Of a DNA stretch of 64,000 bases, positions 1-9,224 are shown one piece after another. The stretch spans positions 4,802,879 to 4,866,878 of the forward strand of contig NC_067206.1 of the NCBI RefSeq assembly GCF_026262505.1, in the 5' to 3' direction. Made by a program: the position numbers and the translations under genes. The notes beneath the pieces are model-generated. The model was not told the origin of the DNA. It searched no databases and worked only from the letters and a program-made list of their open reading frames with translations. Origin of the DNA: Trichomonas vaginalis G3. Its lineage: Eukaryota; Parabasalia; Trichomonadida; Trichomonadidae. How positions within the stretch are numbered: position 1 is the first letter of the stretch; each line of letters opens with the position of its first letter.

Positions 1-200
1 AGTTAGTTACACCACTTGCAAAAGTCATTGAACTCTTGTTTGCTAACAATTATTTCGAACCAATTAGAACAGGAGAACTTTGCACATACTTCACAACGAT
101 GTATAATGAGAACCTTGAAGAAATGATTGACCTCACATACAATGAGCGTTATTGCGCAAGGATGAAGAAAGATTGGAGTTCAGAGACGAGGAAGAAGACA
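1..200 (+). pseudogene. Maverick gene fragment, unidentified
   Basis: An open frame runs from near the window edge into the run of Ns. It reads as real coding sequence (residues such as ELCTYFTTMYNENLEEM) but I do not recognise the family. The start lies left of or at the window edge and the end is lost in the gap, so only a piece is visible. It lies upstream of the packaging ATPase on the same strand. Confidence 0.45.
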
Positions 201-300
201 NNNNNNNNNNNNNNNNNNNNNNNNNNNNNNNNNNNNNNNNNNNNNNNNNNNNNNNNNNNNNNNNNNNNNNNNNNNNNNNNNNNNNNNNNNNNNNNNNNNN
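201..300. other. Assembly gap (100 N)
   Basis: Exactly 100 unknown bases, the usual placeholder for a scaffold gap of unknown size. Genes on either side should not be assumed to be contiguous. Confidence 0.99.
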
Positions 301-345
301 TCGCTCGACATTTTCTAAAAGATAAAAATTTTAATTTTTCAAAAA

Positions 346-1218
346 TATGTTAGAAAAAAAGTTTGCTGACATTGACAAGAAATTTGAGAATGTTTTTGAG
401 AAGAACAAGAGGAAGTTAGAAAATGCTCAGATAAAACCTATACATGACAAGTTCTTATTTGCTCAGAATGTATAACAGGTCTAATTGCACCACCTGGGTC
501 GGGTAAGACTTTCACTTATCTTAAAATGGCTGCACAACAACAAGAACTAGATGAGAAGAACCCATTCTATGAGTTAGTTGTTATTTGTAGTACTTCTGGT
601 CAATTTGACCAAACCGTCAATTCGTTCAAAGATATTATAAAGAAGTCTAAGTTAGTATGTATAAAGGATACTGAGTTGTTAGATTGGATAAAGAAGTACA
701 AAGAAGAGTTTTGAAGTATAATGCTATAAATGAGTATATAAATTCGAAGTTTAAAGACCCAAATGAGGAAATGCAGAGAATATTAGAGAAGAAACACTTC
801 AGAAACAAACAGAAAGAGATAGAATACATTTCGAAGAAATTGCAATTACGATTGGAAGACTTACCCTCATAGATGTCTTCTTATCTTAGATGACTTTGCT
901 TCTCATCCTTTGCTTAAGAATAGAGAACAAGATATGTGTCGAATTCTTAAGAAGCTCAGACACTTTAACATCTCAGTTGTCATTTGTGTACAGACAGCAA
1001 AGAGTTTAAGTAAAGATGTTAAAAGAATACTTACTGACATTATACTTTTCCCTGGATTGTCCGAAGACGATTTCATGGAACTTATGAAAGAGTCCATGGC
1101 AGGTAAGTTTGACAGACATGAACTATGGGAGAAGTACAAAGTCATACAAGACCCTCATACTTCTTTCAGAATTCATATCTACGCAAACAAAGTTCAAATT
1201 GTAAAAAGTCAAGCTTAA
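346..1218 (+). pseudogene. Maverick packaging ATPase (A32/FtsK-like), broken
   Basis: A P-loop ATPase of the type that pumps DNA into capsids in Polintons and nucleocytoplasmic viruses. A Walker A motif (APPGSGKT) lies near base 490 and a Walker B-like hydrophobic stretch ending in DDFA lies near base 890. The carboxy-terminal part has the helical, charged character of this family. The gene begins just after the gap with a Lys-rich leader. It is broken, with about three breaks, and is treated as a fossil. Family assignment rests on the Walker pair together with the Maverick setting. Confidence 0.75.
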
Positions 1219-1649
1219 AATAAAGAGTTTGGCGACTGGGGTTTCTTCCCTACTCGCTGTGCTTCACGATTTTCATGAGTTTTAGGCAAGGCCGGTAAAA
1301 GTCGGTCTAGAGAAATTTCACGATTTTCATACGGAATCTCTTCTCTCGGTTTTCCGAGGGAAGCAAGCATATGCCATTTTACTCAGAAGTTTGGTCATTT
1401 TTCAGTAAAAATAATGTTTATGTTAGAATGTTAGATCTAACATGTTTTCTAACATGTTTTCTAACATAACTATTTACAAGCGTTTTACATGTATATGTTG
1501 CGATGGTTCATGACTCTAAACAATTTCGTAGCTTCTATTTCTTCTTTTAGTATGTCAAAAGTTTTAACGATACCGAAGGTTTCTTTATATTTCTCTTGAC
1601 GTCAGATAGAAGGAAATCGTCAGCAGTTGGATAGTTTTTGTCAGAAATT
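1219..1649. other. Maverick intergenic region with palindromic repeat
   Basis: Non-coding. It contains stretches around the word CACGATTTTCAT, present twice near 1265 and 1318, and the GTTAG-rich palindrome described separately at 1421-1468. I see no gene here. Confidence 0.6.
1421..1468. repeat. GTTAG palindrome, left copy
   Basis: About 47 bases built from a palindromic core ATGTTAGATCTAACAT followed by two TTTTCTAACATG units. Its near-exact reverse complement lies at 2510-2556, so the pair brackets the gene at 1650-2411. A related but diverged design lies near the element's right end (14913-14955). It may be a promoter, a terminator or a replication signal; the function is unknown. Confidence 0.75.
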
Positions 1650-2411
1650 CTAAATGTTCATTTTATCTTCTGCTGGTTTTTCTGCTTCTTTCTTTAAATC
1701 TGCATAGTCGTTTCGCATACGTTCTATCTCTTTGACGGAGTAGTTATATTTCCTCATTGCTGCTTTACATTTTGAACATTGCGGGTTCATTTTTGCGTTA
1801 TATTCTGAAACCTTACCTGCTAAAACAACCAAGGCGTCAATGGTTTTCTTCATCTCGAACATAGCGGGTTTTATTTGTTCGTTCCATACCTTACCCCTAC
1901 TATCTTTATCTCTTATTTCCCAAACACATTTTGCAACTAACGAAACAAAGTTGTCGTAGGTCTTAAATTCTTCGGATTTGTAAAGGTCAGAGATGTTCTT
2001 ATATACCATGTCGCAATCTTTGTCCATAACCTTATGGTTGCAATGAAAACCAAGGAATTCATAATTTACCTTTCGTATGAACTTCTTTATTTCTACTGTG
2101 TCAGTTGCTTTGACTTCTATTTCGTCAAATTCGGGAATGGTTAGTTTTTGTTGTTGGATTTCAGGCAATTTGGGTAAATGGTCAATAATGTCCTGCATTT
2201 CATAAAGATACTGTTCATTTGTTTCATCTTTCGCACTACAGTCTAAATTACTTGTTAAAAGTTCTTGCTTTATCTTCTGGATTTTTGTTTCGAAAGTATA
2301 TGAAGAAGGAATGAAGTTTTTCATCTCTACCAACATTGACGTAGGATTCATGACTAACGAGTTTGGTGCTGTAGTTGTTTGAATTGTTGTTGTGCCGATT
2401 GTTGAAATCAT
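1650..2411 (-). CDS. Maverick hypothetical protein, 253 aa
   Basis: I do not recognise this protein. It has a Thr-rich amino end, a largely helical charged body and a C-x2-C pair (NPQCSKCKAAM) about 45 residues from the carboxy end that could bind metal. The first ATG of the open frame at 2411 is used; AT-rich sequence and the second copy of the GTTAG palindrome (2510-2556) lie upstream. It is unbroken over its length. The gene stands alone between the ATPase (opposite strand) and a small gene at 2595. Confidence 0.65.
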   Translation of the reverse strand: MISTIGTTTIQTTTAPNSLVMNPTSMLVEMKNFIPSSYTFETKIQKIKQELLTSNLDCSAKDETNEQYLYEMQDIIDHLPKLPEIQQQKLTIPEFDEIEVKATDTVEIKKFIRKVNYEFLGFHCNHKVMDKDCDMVYKNISDLYKSEEFKTYDNFVSLVAKCVWEIRDKDSRGKVWNEQIKPAMFEMKKTIDALVVLAGKVSEYNAKMNPQCSKCKAAMRKYNYSVKEIERMRNDYADLKKEAEKPAEDKMNI

Positions 2412-2509
2412 GTCTTTTATACAAAATAAAAAAAATAAATAAAATAAAAAATAAAACTAATTTTATTTTTTATTTCGGGAAAATTCATGAAAATTCAAGA
2501 GTTTTAGAC

Positions 2510-2556
2510 CATGTTAGAAAACGTGTTAGAAAACATGTTAGATCTAACATTCTAAC
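2510..2556. repeat. GTTAG palindrome, right copy
   Basis: Reverse complement of 1421-1468 with about one change. It contains the same ATGTTAGATCTAACAT core and lies between the starts of the diverging genes at 2411 (minus) and 2595 (plus), which makes a role as a shared upstream control element possible. Confidence 0.75.
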
Positions 2557-2594
2557 ATAAATTATATTTTTGGTGTAAAAGTGTCATTTTTTTC

Positions 2595-2807
2595 ATGTCA
2601 GAAGACTCGAAGGTGCAACACTTCCAAAATACCGACGAACTCAGAAGAGCAGCATGGCAGTATCTTCTTGACAACTTCTTTGAGTTCTCCAGGTACACCT
2701 TGGAAAATGCTGAAGAACTCCGACACAGAGAATTTGGAGAAATTGCACTCCAATACTACCTTGACAAACAAAGGGTAAACAAAGGTAAAATAAGACTAAA
2801 AACTTAA
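2595..2807 (+). CDS. Maverick small hypothetical protein, 70 aa
   Basis: Unrecognised. It is a helical, charged small protein with many aromatic residues (AAWQYLLDNFFEF) and a basic tail. The ATG at 2595 was preferred over the frame at 2581 because its composition looks coding and it follows an AT-rich spacer. It lies upstream of another small, apparently broken frame at 2830. Confidence 0.5.
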   Translation: MSEDSKVQHFQNTDELRRAAWQYLLDNFFEFSRYTLENAEELRHREFGEIALQYYLDKQRVNKGKIRLKT

Positions 2808-2829
2808 CATTTAAAAAGTGACATTTTTA

Positions 2830-3028
2830 TGAGCTCCGAGTCACCGAGAAAACTTGGTCAGATGTTAGCAGCTTACTTCCCTGAGGAGGATGGAAGCGTT
2901 ACATACGTAAGGTTCAAAAAAACGAACCTGGAATTGCGTACCAAATTCGCAATTACATGACCATGGAAGAGTACGAAAGGTTCCTACAAGAGAAACCAGC
3001 TCTAAACAACTCAGAAAAGAAAGAGTAA
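2830..3028 (+). pseudogene. Maverick small gene, broken
   Basis: Coding-like sequence begins at an ATG near 2830 (MSSESPRKLGQML) and ends near 3028. It does not hold a single frame, so it is taken as a broken small gene with about one break. Unrecognised. Confidence 0.4.
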
Positions 3029-3056
3029 AAAGTTTAACTCGTAATTGTTTATTTTT

Positions 3057-3647
3057 TTACTTGTATGGGCAAGCTGCAAGAATGAAGTCGACTATCTCGG
3101 TCTTTGTCTTGACCAGTTGGACTGCTCTTGCGAGTACGTCTGTTTTACGGTCTCCAGCTGGTGTCTGACCTTCGTAATTGCGCATGTTCTTGAGAGCTCC
3201 AACTGTAAATGGTTGTAGGATGAAGAGTCTCTCAGACTGCTTGAGGTAGTCTTCACGGTCACGAACCGAATCTGTGGTACGAGTCGAATCGGTCGATTTG
3301 AGGGAAGAGACTGAAAGCCTGTCTTCTTCCATTGGAGCTGTAGCATACTCTTTGCGTAAACGGTTCAGACCTTCTTCGAAGTCTTGGTCTCTCTTCGATT
3401 GAGATTGAGATTGGAATTGCTGGGGTGGAGGGTTTGACATGAACATCCAAGGGTTGGGGAAGTAAGGCATAGGCTGAGGAGGGTAGTTCGGGAAGCCTTG
3501 TAGTGGAAATTGGTAGTAACCTTGAGGTGGAAATTGGTAGTAATTTGGTGGAGGGACTTGCTGGAACTGAGGTTGCTGAGGTGCAGGGGCTGGTGCTTTA
3601 GGTTCCTCTGGTTTGGGAATGGGCTCGGTTGGTGGTACGTCGGACAT
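3057..3647 (-). CDS. Maverick proline-rich protein, about 196 aa
   Basis: The first 90 or so residues are Pro/Gln/Tyr-rich (repeats like YYQFPPQG and PNYPPQPMPYF), followed by a charged helical second half ending in LAACPYK. Unrecognised; the composition is that of a disordered adaptor or virion-associated protein. I start it at the ATG at 3647 (MSDVPPTEP). The open frame extends further upstream, but that stretch is only the 22-bp minisatellite read through and is unlikely to be translated. It diverges from the gene at 3943. Confidence 0.6.
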   Translation of the reverse strand: MSDVPPTEPIPKPEEPKAPAPAPQQPQFQQVPPPNYYQFPPQGYYQFPLQGFPNYPPQPMPYFPNPWMFMSNPPPQQFQSQSQSKRDQDFEEGLNRLRKEYATAPMEEDRLSVSSLKSTDSTRTTDSVRDREDYLKQSERLFILQPFTVGALKNMRNYEGQTPAGDRKTDVLARAVQLVKTKTEIVDFILAACPYK

Positions 3648-3662
3648 CTGTTTGTGGCTTAA

Positions 3663-3940
3663 CCGTCGGAAGGAAAAACCTTTCCTGTTGGAAGGAAAAA
3701 CTTTTCCTGTTGGAAGGAAAAACCTTTCCTGTTGGAAGGAAAAACTTTTCCTGTCGGAAGGAAAAACTTTTTCTGTCGGAAGGAAAAACTTTTCCTGAAG
3801 TTCGACCAAAAAGTTCTCAATTTTCGAAAATTTGAATGGTTTACGGACGGACAACTGGAAGAGTTCTTCCTGTCGTCGGGAAAATTTTTTCCAGTTGTCG
3901 GGAAAATTTTTTCCAGTTGTCGGGAAAATATTTTCCTGTC
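3663..3940. repeat. 22-bp hairpin minisatellite between divergent genes
   Basis: About six units of roughly 22 bases of the form GGAAGGAAAAACTTTTCCTG (3663-3797), then unique sequence, then about three related units of GGGAAAATTTTTTCC type (3878-3935). Each unit is itself a small palindrome (GGAAAA / TTTTCC). The array fills most of the space between the start of the proline-rich gene (3647, minus) and the gene at 3943 (plus). Confidence 0.85.
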
Positions 3941-3942
3941 GG

Positions 3943-4317
3943 ATGGAAGGACTCGGAATACCAGAAGGATTTGACGAGGCAATTTACCTTATAGAGATAA
4001 ATGAAGTTGTTAAGCAGTACTTGCGCAGGGTAATGAAGCCCAAGGTCAAGTTCACCGCTATTTCTGGAAGGGCTGCCTTGAATCTCGAGACTTCGACTGG
4101 AATTCCAATTCAAATACCAGACGGGACAGCCTACGATGGCATAAAGGACGCCAAAAGAGAAGCTCTTGTTAAGTTCCTAAACAAACGTCCTTGGATAAAA
4201 ATACCAAACAAGGAGAACCCCCTACCCCATATGAAATTGGCAATTCAGTCTCTCCTTCACTTCTCGGGTCAGCCGTTCTACATAACCTGTGAAGGCGACA
4301 TCCAACCAGTTCAGTAA
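3943..4317 (+). CDS. Maverick hypothetical protein, 124 aa
   Basis: Unrecognised mixed alpha/beta small protein. The ATG at 3943 immediately follows the hairpin minisatellite; a frame opening further upstream at 3832 is only read-through of the repeats. It is the first of a run of four same-strand genes (3943, 4345, 4665, 5282) separated by about 25-35 bases each, suggesting separate short promoters rather than one message. Confidence 0.55.
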   Translation: MEGLGIPEGFDEAIYLIEINEVVKQYLRRVMKPKVKFTAISGRAALNLETSTGIPIQIPDGTAYDGIKDAKREALVKFLNKRPWIKIPNKENPLPHMKLAIQSLLHFSGQPFYITCEGDIQPVQ

Positions 4318-4344
4318 ACATCTCATTTTCACTTCACTTTTTTT

Positions 4345-4641
4345 ATGTTTTTACTCACACTCGTACTCAACAGGTTTGTGTACAACTATTTCAACTGTGA
4401 ACCTTGTATTGACCGGTCTTCCTGTAAATGCAAGTTTGGTCAATACACAGTTTATGGTGGCAAGAAGGACAGTGGGGAATGTTATTCTGACATCTGTTGT
4501 TGCGCTCGAGAGAGATTTGAAATTTCAGAGCCACCTCCCCCAAGAACTCCAACACCAACACTCAAGTTGCCAAAGACTCATGTGAAGAAGAAGCCTTCTG
4601 GTAAGTTTCTTATAGCCATATACATGGCACGTTTAGAGTAA
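4345..4641 (+). CDS. Maverick Cys-rich small protein, 98 aa
   Basis: A short hydrophobic amino end (MFLLTLVL) is followed by a Cys cluster (CEPC, SSCKC, SDICCC) and then a Pro/Thr/Lys-rich tail. The Cys cluster suggests a disulphide- or metal-stabilised fold, and the leader could be a membrane anchor or signal. Unrecognised; a virion-associated or membrane role is a guess from composition only. Confidence 0.5.
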   Translation: MFLLTLVLNRFVYNYFNCEPCIDRSSCKCKFGQYTVYGGKKDSGECYSDICCCARERFEISEPPPPRTPTPTLKLPKTHVKKKPSGKFLIAIYMARLE

Positions 4642-4664
4642 AAACATTTTTTTTCATTTTTTGA

Positions 4665-5249
4665 ATGAAGCAAGTTAAATTCGTCCCACACCAATCTCAA
4701 TGGACCGATGAAGAGTTTCAAGCCATGGTTGAAGGCGTTGAGAACGACATAGACGGCGAACTTGAAGGAGCTCAAATCACAATTGCAACCAAAATTGCAG
4801 AAGTCAAGGAACAGATAGCTCCACTTAAAGCTACCAAAGCTACTCTTGACCTCATGGATAGTTACCGTTTAGATGTCAAGAGTGGAATAAGACATTTAAA
4901 ATTAAAACTTCTAAACTACGAAGCTATACTCCAAAAGTTAGCAGAAATGAGAAGACTTTACCAGAGCTACTTACATGTAAGGGACTTACCTTCAAGCAGT
5001 CCGACCAAAGATGAATTTTCTGACATTGTCCCAATTTTGTCCGAAAGTCAGCTCAGATGTTTTGAACTGCTCCCAACATATCCAGAATATGAACGTTTGC
5101 CTGAACTCTTCCGCAATCTCAAAAAACGTTTTTTGGTTCTCATGTTCGAAACTTTTATCGGAAGAGACAACAAACGTTCAGAAGAAGAACAAGATATTAT
5201 TTTAAACTTGTTGTATGACTTAACCGTCATAACAAGCTTTTTGAAGTAA
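4665..5249 (+). CDS. Maverick coiled-coil protein, 194 aa
   Basis: Unrecognised. Residues about 25-110 are strongly helical and charged with heptad-like spacing (EGAQITIATKIAEVKEQIAPLKATKATLDLM), consistent with a coiled coil; the carboxy half is also helical. It may be a structural or scaffold protein of the element. It is unbroken. Confidence 0.55.
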   Translation: MKQVKFVPHQSQWTDEEFQAMVEGVENDIDGELEGAQITIATKIAEVKEQIAPLKATKATLDLMDSYRLDVKSGIRHLKLKLLNYEAILQKLAEMRRLYQSYLHVRDLPSSSPTKDEFSDIVPILSESQLRCFELLPTYPEYERLPELFRNLKKRFLVLMFETFIGRDNKRSEEEQDIILNLLYDLTVITSFLK

Positions 5250-5281
5250 AACCGTCATTCTCAAACCACTTCATTTTTTCG

Positions 5282-5980
5282 ATGTCCGAACAAGCACCGA
5301 AGCCGAACACAATGGCAGATGTCCTTTCAATGTTGCCAGACAAGCGCCCAGTTCAAATTCAAATTTTGAATTTGAAAGCTCATCTGACAAACACCGTTAA
5401 GACTCTCCAAAGTAGTCTTATGGAAGAGATGACCAAGCTCAAAGCCGATGTCCTCATGAACCAAGCTTCCAATGAGAAATGCCTGAATGATTTGACGGAA
5501 ACCTTGCGCATTTACGCGAGAGAGAACCGAGACCTTGCCAGACTCATCTACCGTTTCTTCGAAGAGATAGACGCCATCTGGAAGGTACTCGGAAAGGACA
5601 GAACCTCCAACACCGTAATTCGTGAACACAGAATTGCCGAAGGTATTATCAAAGAAGAGGAAGAAGAGGAAGAAGAGGAAGAAGAGGAAGAAGAGAAACA
5701 CGAAGAAGAGGAAGTTTGGGCAACCCTTGTTGCCGATGACGCTTATGAAATTTCCCAACCCTACCCATACAAAATCCGCAACAAGGAGACAGGCAAGGTT
5801 CTTACCCCAGTCCTCAACAACTTGGGACACTTGAACCTTAACCTTCGGAATCGCGGTTCAATCTCCATGGGCAAGCTTGTCGCAATTCAATGGGTTCCAA
5901 ATCCAGACAAGAAGACGAGGGTCAGACACATTGACGGTGACAAGCTCAACAACCGTAAGGAGAACCTCGAGTGGTTCTAA
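5282..5980 (+). CDS. Maverick HNH-type nuclease-like protein with poly-Glu linker, 232 aa
   Basis: Residues 1-115 are helical and unrecognised. Residues about 124-146 are an almost pure Glu tract. The last 80 residues match the layout of NUMOD4/HNH homing-endonuclease domains: a short strand region (YPYKIRNKETGKVL), the VAIQWVPNP segment, then the signature RHIDGDKLNNRKENLEWF at the carboxy end. HNH enzymes of this kind cut or nick DNA, and such domains are common in large DNA viruses and phages. Here the domain is tethered to an acidic linker. The HNH call is by motif; activity is unknown. Confidence 0.7.
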   Translation: MSEQAPKPNTMADVLSMLPDKRPVQIQILNLKAHLTNTVKTLQSSLMEEMTKLKADVLMNQASNEKCLNDLTETLRIYARENRDLARLIYRFFEEIDAIWKVLGKDRTSNTVIREHRIAEGIIKEEEEEEEEEEEEEEKHEEEEVWATLVADDAYEISQPYPYKIRNKETGKVLTPVLNNLGHLNLNLRNRGSISMGKLVAIQWVPNPDKKTRVRHIDGDKLNNRKENLEWF

Positions 5981-6032
5981 GAGTAAAAAAAATTTTTTAT
6001 TTTAGGGGGAAACCCCAAGTAAATTTAGGTGT

Positions 6033-6308
6033 TTATTTGGATAAGTAGCTTAAATTAAGGATAATTTGGACAAGTAGTTCCTGACCTCTGAATTGGACTC
6101 TTTCGTCATCCCAGTTGCGTAGGAGGTCGTCCCAGAGGAGTTGGTAGAATTGCCATTCCAAGGACGATTTGTCCTCCCAGGCATTGAGGATGTACTGCTC
6201 GTAGAGTCTCATGACCTCTGCCTTGCACCAGACACCCTCTCCCTTGGAACGTAAGGCTTCTTCGAAGTGCTCGAATGCGATTGGCTGCGGGACCATCTGA
6301 AATGACAC
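6033..6308 (-). CDS. Maverick small hypothetical protein, 91 aa
   Basis: Unrecognised, helical and Trp-rich (LEWQFYQLLWDDLLRNWDDE). It is convergent with the HNH gene and lies between it and the DNA polymerase. Start at the ATG at 6308. Upstream, between 6309 and 6441, I see no convincing gene. Confidence 0.45.
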   Translation of the reverse strand: MSFQMVPQPIAFEHFEEALRSKGEGVWCKAEVMRLYEQYILNAWEDKSSLEWQFYQLLWDDLLRNWDDERVQFRGQELLVQIILNLSYLSK

Positions 6309-6441
6309 TTTTTGTCCGTTTGGTCAATGTTCGTGTCTCGTGTCATAGTCGACGAAAATACAAACAAACAGGTTATATATGAGTTTGAGACCAAGAATGG
6401 TGTAACTCGACCTGTCCGATTCAAATTCGAATAAAAATTTT

Positions 6442-8249
6442 TTACTTCATGCAATGTTTTATTTCTGTGCCGTCTTCAAGTATGCCCCAGTACTTACGCT
6501 TGGAGAGGACATGAACTTCGGTGAAAATTTTGTCCAATTTGAATTGACCCATCTTTTCACCGACCATTCCCATTTCAATGAGTTTGTTATAGCCTTCTTC
6601 GTTCGTCATGAGTGCGTCAATGTTCTCATAGTAAACCTTCACTTTGGATTTGACTTCGGAGAAGAATTTGTTGTAGTTGTCAAGGACTGCCTTTGCGAAC
6701 TGAGGATAGGACCAATGTTCGACAATAGGTTTTAATGTGGTTACTAAGCCACTTTGACCTTGAGTGAATTCGTACTTCAAAACAAAAGGAGAAAACCTTT
6801 CAACAAAGTTGTCGACCTTCTCATAATGTTTACTCTTCATCTCTTGAGGTTTCTTAATGGAATATCCCCATGTCGAATTCATAAGCAATTTGAGTGTCAT
6901 TGCAAGTTTGGGGTTTGAAGCTTTCCTAATATCATACAGTTGTTGTATGACTTTTCCAACTGTATAGTTCCTTCCCGGGAACTCACCATCTTCGTTTGGA
7001 ATTCCAGTCGGGATATATTGGACAAACCTCATGTATGCAGCGTTAAGGTCGACATAGTATATTTTTTCATCTGAGTCGAACTTGTCGCAACCAATTGGTC
7101 CAGTTTGTGGAAATTCAAGTGAGTCTCTTATCTTCTGAGAAACTTCTCCTGTTATCTCATAAACATCGTCGAAGCAACCTGTTTCATATAAAACCTTCTG
7201 ACCTAACTCAGAAGCTCTCCAATACAATTTGACGTCAATTGGATGTCTCAATGGAAGTTTGTTTATAGCATCTTGAAGTTCTTGCAACCTCATTGGAAGT
7301 TCTTCTGGTTCAGGTTGGTATCCGAACAATCCAACTCCTTTTGGAATTGTGTACTTCTTTTGTACTAGAACTTTGTCTGGAACAACTTTTGGTCTTGCTA
7401 ACAATGAAAAGTTTGTTTCGTCTTTTGGTACAAAAGTTTCTGTAAGCTTGTCATCTGGAATTGGTTCCAACAAACCTTTCTCGAAAAGAATGTTTACAGC
7501 TCTGACAATGTTGCACTTGCCTTTTCCGAACAATGGGTTTGTAAGACTTTCGTTCAACATGAAGTGGTTGTGGACAATTACAATCTTCAACCATGGTAAG
7601 TCTTTGTCAACAACATAGTCGTCATGTGAAGAACCTTTCTCAGTCGGAATGTTGACTCGGATATTCACATTTGCCAACGGTGCAATTTTGACAATTGACC
7701 TCTGAGCATGTACCTTGTTTTCACACATGACTCAAGATACTTCATCTTCTCATCTGTAACAAGACCAGAGTTCCTGAGACATGTAAGAATGCAAGGTTCA
7801 TTGACAATTGTTTCAATTGAATTGTAAATTCCATACCTTGTCAAGTCAATGTCAGACTTATTTATGAAGGGGAAGTATCCAGCATGTTGTCTGACTGCTT
7901 GAGGGTTAGGTTCATACCATTCAAATTTTACACTTGCAATTCCTTCAATTGCATTCAAAATGTCTGAGTCGGAGTCAACCATTTGTTCTCTCTTTGTAGT
8001 CTTGAAAGCGTCAAGAAGCATTGCAGCTGTTGTGACATTGCCATGCGCATAGTATATATGACCGTCCAAATCTGTTATGGTCAATCTGAGATTGTATCCT
8101 TTCTTATTTCCGTCTTGTATGGCAGCAAGTACACCCATGAAGCCTTCTTTGTTCTTTCCTTCGTCAAAGTTTACTGTAAAGGTTCGACCAGATGTAATTT
8201 GACTTCTAACTTCACGATACTTTTCATATGCATATCTTGTTCTTTCCAT
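6442..8249 (-). pseudogene. Maverick family B DNA polymerase, broken
   Basis: Polymerase of the protein-primed family B type used by Polintons to copy themselves. Motif A-like (DLNAAYM), motif B (KLLMNSTWGY) and a motif C-like aromatic-acidic strand occur in the expected order toward the carboxy end. The region upstream of them resembles the amino part of these enzymes. It is shorter than an intact Polinton polymerase, and I count about one break in what is present. It is treated as a fossil part of the element. Confidence 0.85.
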
Positions 8250-8265
8250 GGGAGCATGTGCGTCT

Positions 8266-8592
8266 TCACCTTTTTTTTTTCCTTCTCAAAGGATGCAATT
8301 GTTCGTCATGTTTCCAGTAGAATCTGGCAAAGCCGTCGTGTCCTTCAACTTGAGGTTCACTAACATCGAAAGGCATGTCCATAAGACGTTCTTCTTCTAA
8401 CCTCTCTAGTCTGTTTGGATAATTTGCGCGTGCTGTTTCTAAGTCCATTTCATAGCGAAGACCAGACAATTTGTCATAGACTTTTATGGGTCTTCCCTTC
8501 CTATATTTAAACTTCTTCGAAACTCTCCAACCATATCTTTGCAACTCTGCTTTTATTCTAGCAGATTTTCTATCCATTCTATATGGGGGCAT
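8266..8592 (-). CDS. Maverick basic small protein, 108 aa
   Basis: Very Arg/Lys-rich throughout (MDRKSARIKAELQRYGWRV; tail PLRRKKKR), as expected of a nucleic-acid-binding or core protein. Start at the ATG at 8592 (MPPYRM); the frame is open further upstream but overlaps the next gene. Unrecognised by family. A DNA-binding virion protein is possible but unproven. Confidence 0.5.
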   Translation of the reverse strand: MPPYRMDRKSARIKAELQRYGWRVSKKFKYRKGRPIKVYDKLSGLRYEMDLETARANYPNRLERLEEERLMDMPFDVSEPQVEGHDGFARFYWKHDEQLHPLRRKKKR

Positions 8593-8621
8593 TTTTATAA
8601 AAAAAAAAAAATGTTTTTTCT

Positions 8622-9206
8622 TTACTTTACATAACCGCCTGCTGCCATAAGTCTTTGACGCCAACCCATACCAGCTAATGAAGGTTGACTTGGTTTAGTT
8701 TGGAAACTAACCTTTGGTTTTGGTTTTTCTTCAGTTTGTGGCTTCCCTTCTTCTATTGGTTTTTCGTCACTTTTCGGTTCCTCTGACTTTACCTCACTTG
8801 CAGGTATGGTTGTGTCGTCAACATCTTCATAAATATCATATGCCATTTGTTTTTGTTTTCCTTTCAACTTTTTGTGTTTGTTGTAAAGTTTAGAATATTT
8901 CGACTCTAAGTCAATGAGATGTTCTATAATGAACTGTTGGTCAGTGAAGTAAACTTTTCCATCTGTTGTCTCGAAAGCTCCTTCAGACTTCAATATTTTA
9001 TTTGTGAGAGTCTGTTTCTTTTTTGAGATACTAGCCGTTCCATTTCTATGAAAAGTGACTTTGTAGTTAGGGTTTGTATTTCCAGACCTGGCACTTTCTA
9101 TTATTGAATTTTTCTCTTCATCTGTAAGTTCTTTGACAGGTTTTGACAATGGTTCTGAACTTTTTGTTTGTGGTGTCAAATCTACCGTTTCAACTTCTTC
9201 GGTCAT
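8622..9206 (-). CDS. Maverick hypothetical protein, 194 aa
   Basis: Unrecognised. The amino end is acidic, the middle helical and Lys-rich (about residues 95-120), then there is a Pro/Glu/Lys-rich disordered stretch and a short carboxy motif (GMGWRQRLMAAGGYVK). The start at 9206 is preceded by TTTTTACTGAGATGAA, a block also found before the gene at 9380, which supports both starts. Confidence 0.55.
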   Translation of the reverse strand: MTEEVETVDLTPQTKSSEPLSKPVKELTDEEKNSIIESARSGNTNPNYKVTFHRNGTASISKKKQTLTNKILKSEGAFETTDGKVYFTDQQFIIEHLIDLESKYSKLYNKHKKLKGKQKQMAYDIYEDVDDTTIPASEVKSEEPKSDEKPIEEGKPQTEEKPKPKVSFQTKPSQPSLAGMGWRQRLMAAGGYVK

Positions 9207-9224
9207 TTCATCTCAGTAAAAATT

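Noticed and set aside
36-353. 105-codon open frame across the N gap
   Set aside because: The frame is continuous only because Ns carry no stop codons; the two sides need not belong together.
3659-3982. Several open frames across the 22-bp minisatellite
   Set aside because: The 22-bp palindromic repeats read through in several frames give repetitive FLPTGKVFPS/KTFPVGRKN-type peptides; not genes.
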